In this document: piece after piece, positions 51,801 through 54,800 of the stretch
Position numbering within the stretch: position 1 is the first letter of the stretch
Layout of the letters: each line of letters starts with the position of its first letter
NCBI GenBank assembly: GCA_030248215.1
Contig: JASANG010000980.1
Coordinates: 111,568 to 175,567 of the forward strand
Length of the DNA stretch: 64,000 bases
Origin: Enoplolaimus lenunculus
Taxonomy: Eukaryota; Nematoda; Enoplea; Enoplida; Thoracostomopsidae
Direction of reading: 5' to 3'
Made by a program: the position numbers and the translations under genes
The notes under the pieces: model-generated
The model's input: the letters and a program-made list of their open reading frames with translations, nothing else
Told to the model about the DNA's origin: nothing
The model's database searches: none

Positions 51801-54800
51801 AAAGAAATGCAGGTAAGTTATAGTGTTGAATAAATATTTTTTTGGCTTTTCACATTTGTAAAATTTTTTGCCTAATATTTTCGCTAGCAATGCATAGCGG
51901 TGACGTCATCCAAGAGGGCACCCACAAATCCAAAACTTTGAAATTTAAGATACAGTACTAAAATTGCGTTTGGCTTTTCGTTCGCTTCGCTCACGTGCTT
52001 TATTTAAATTATTCGCGTTGCCTCCGAACAAACGTCAATTTCTGTTGCAAAGATTCAACAAAATGCGAGCATTGTTAAACAATGCCAGTTTCCTGGATAA
52101 ATTAACGATTTGCCCGGCAATGCACTGCAAGCACTGGTGAGTCAAATTGACTCTCTCCGAAATAGGCTTTTCCTGACTACGCAAACTGAGTCAAAATTCG
52201 ACTCCGCCAGAGTCAAACATGCTACTCAGTGAGTTGCATTCTACTCTGGTACAGTCGAATTTTAACTCAGCTTGTCTAGTCAGGAAAAGCCTATTTTGGA
52301 GAGAGTCAATTCGACTCACCATTTTTTGCAGTGGTATTCTACAACGTGTAAAAGGGTATTGTTTTTTTTAATTTTGGCGAAGAAGTATCCCCCCTTATAT
52401 CATCGGTATATACTCTCCTGCCTACGCTGGTATTCTTTGTCAGATTAAGAATAAAAAAACGACACCAATTTCAACATATACACCCCTTATCAAGCCTGAA
52501 ACCCAAAAAATTACAAATGTACAAGGAAAATACTTGACGTAGCAAAGACGATTTCGAAACCATAGAATTCAGCCTTTTTCACATGAATATTTTCTATTTC
52601 ATCTGAAATCGAATTTTAAACTGGTATTCGATCCTGCAATCTGTCGGGTGACACGAGCTTGTCATCGCAATTCAAGTGTCGAAGATTGACACTCGAGCTG
52701 ACGAGTGGTTTCAGGTCTTGTGGAGATTTTGCTTTGCATATAATTGTTAAATACTGCACATTGTACATTGATTGCACATATATGCAACGTTTGCAACTAG
52801 TTGCTCATAGTATACTTGGCTCATGTATAGAACAGGGCCGGATCGTTTTCCGGAGAGGCTATAATTGAGTCAGTTTAAGATTTAGACTAATTTTTTTGTT
52901 TAGGCTTAGGCTTAGGCATAGGCTCATCCATACGCTTAGGCTTAGGCTTAGGAATAGACTCATCCATACGCTTAGGCTTAGGCTTAGGCTTAGGAATAGG
53001 CTCATCTATACGCTTAGGCTTAGGCTTCGGCTTAGGCTTACGAATATGCTCATTCTTACGCTTAGGCTTAGGCTTAGGAATATGCTCATCTTTACGCTTA
53101 GGCCTAGGCTTAGGCTTATTAATAGGCTCATCCATAGGCTTAGGTTTAGGCTTACGCTTACGCTTAGACTTAGGCTTAGGAATATGCTTATACTGCTGTT
53201 CCGGCCGTTCTATACATGGGCTGTATACTCTATGCGAGAAAGGGTTAAAATGTTGCCGAAATACGGCATTTTTTGAACATTTTAGGAAGACGGTGTGATA
53301 GTTCCGTCAGTCACTGTTGACGCTGACAGTCAAAGTGTAGCGACCACTGCAGAATGTTCAGCAGGAAACAGTTCAAACGCACAAAATTCACCCGAGAATG
53401 CAAACAGTCCAACGGATGATAACGACTCAAACAGTCGGAATCGAAAAAAATCTACCGATACAAAACACGATAAAAACAATAATAAAAATGATAAAAATAA
53501 TAATCATAATAATAATAATGAAAGTAATAGTAATAATACTGACAATAATAACAAAAATAACACAACAGGACATAAAAATAAACTAACGAAACGGCTGAGA
53601 CACAAAAGCGACAATAACGATGTTAATAATACAACTGAAAATAAGTTCCGAAACTCAAACAGTAACATCAATATAAATAATAATAATAACAATAATAATG
53701 CACAAATTAAAATAAATACAATCAATTATGACGACGACGACGATGATGATGATGTCATTTGTAGTGAAAGCGAATTAGATAATGACGTCATGCACAAAAA
53801 ACGATCATTTCGTGAACGACTACGCTTTCCAAGCGGAGCAGCGGGGTCTTTTCTATCTACAGCTGCCGCTGGACTTACTCGGCATTCGTCGGTGACGGTC
53901 CCTAAATCTACGGATACAACCCCTACTATATCACCGAGTCCAAGTTTACTAAACGCCCCCTTTCCGGGTACAAATTTACTCAAAAATACCCCCTCTGACA
54001 AACGGTTCGGGCATTCTGCGTACTGCTTATCCTCGGAGACAAAAGTAAATCCTGAAACACGAGCGGATACCACTTGTGACGAAACGGTGCCTACTGACAT
54101 CCCTGGATCAAATCATAGAAAGCGATCTGAAAATACTGAAATTCAACCGCTACTATCATCATCGACACAAGAAGCTTTAAGTCCAAAGCTGTTACGTGGA
54201 ACATCTGAAAGTTATCAAACCAACGACAATAGAACAATGGGGGGTGAATTTGAAAATAACCCCATTGAAATAAATCCAACTTTTCATAAAATATCAACGG
54301 AAAAAAACGCAGATTTAAAGCCGTCGAAAACTGTAAATTCAAGGCCAAATCGTGGAAATAATACAAAACGTCTTTCATTAGAGCTGCACATGTTCAATCG
54401 GAAATCAGCAACTGGCGAATCAGCAACGCGCAAAACGTCAGGGACCAATGCTTGCTCGGACGTGATTGGACAGTTACCTGAAACAGAATTAGCTAATCAA
54501 TTTTCGAGAACGCCGACTTCTACCATGAGATCGAATGTGATTGGGCAGTTGGCTGAACGAACGTCAGCCAATCGAACGGCGTTGTCAACAATTTCAAGCT
54601 GTACGTCAAACGTGATTGGTCAATCAAAAAGTAACACGAACGTGATTGGTCAATTATTGCCTGAGAGACAACCAAACAGTCAAGTTACTACAACGACGTC
54701 GTCAAATGATAGCTCGAACAGGATTGGTCAGTTGCCTGAACCAATGCAAGCCAATCAAAATGAACGAAAACCGTGGCGACCAACGAAATTACAGCATTCA

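Larger units (their letters stand above)
43181..53285. other. Remaining intron 3-8 sequence
   Basis: Unassigned stretches (43181-43459, 44665-44929, 45646-45950, 46367-46689, 48005-48521, 48686-48884, 49904-50760, 51813-52122, 52334-52817) show no exon-like segment. 49935-50245 and 50310-50640 contain I-like and GGTCTCGGT-type inverted fragments. Confidence 0.45.

Noticed and set aside
52887-53276. RLRLR-rich plus-strand and KPKPK-rich minus-strand frames
   Set aside because: Translations of the TTAGGC array of a MITE-E.
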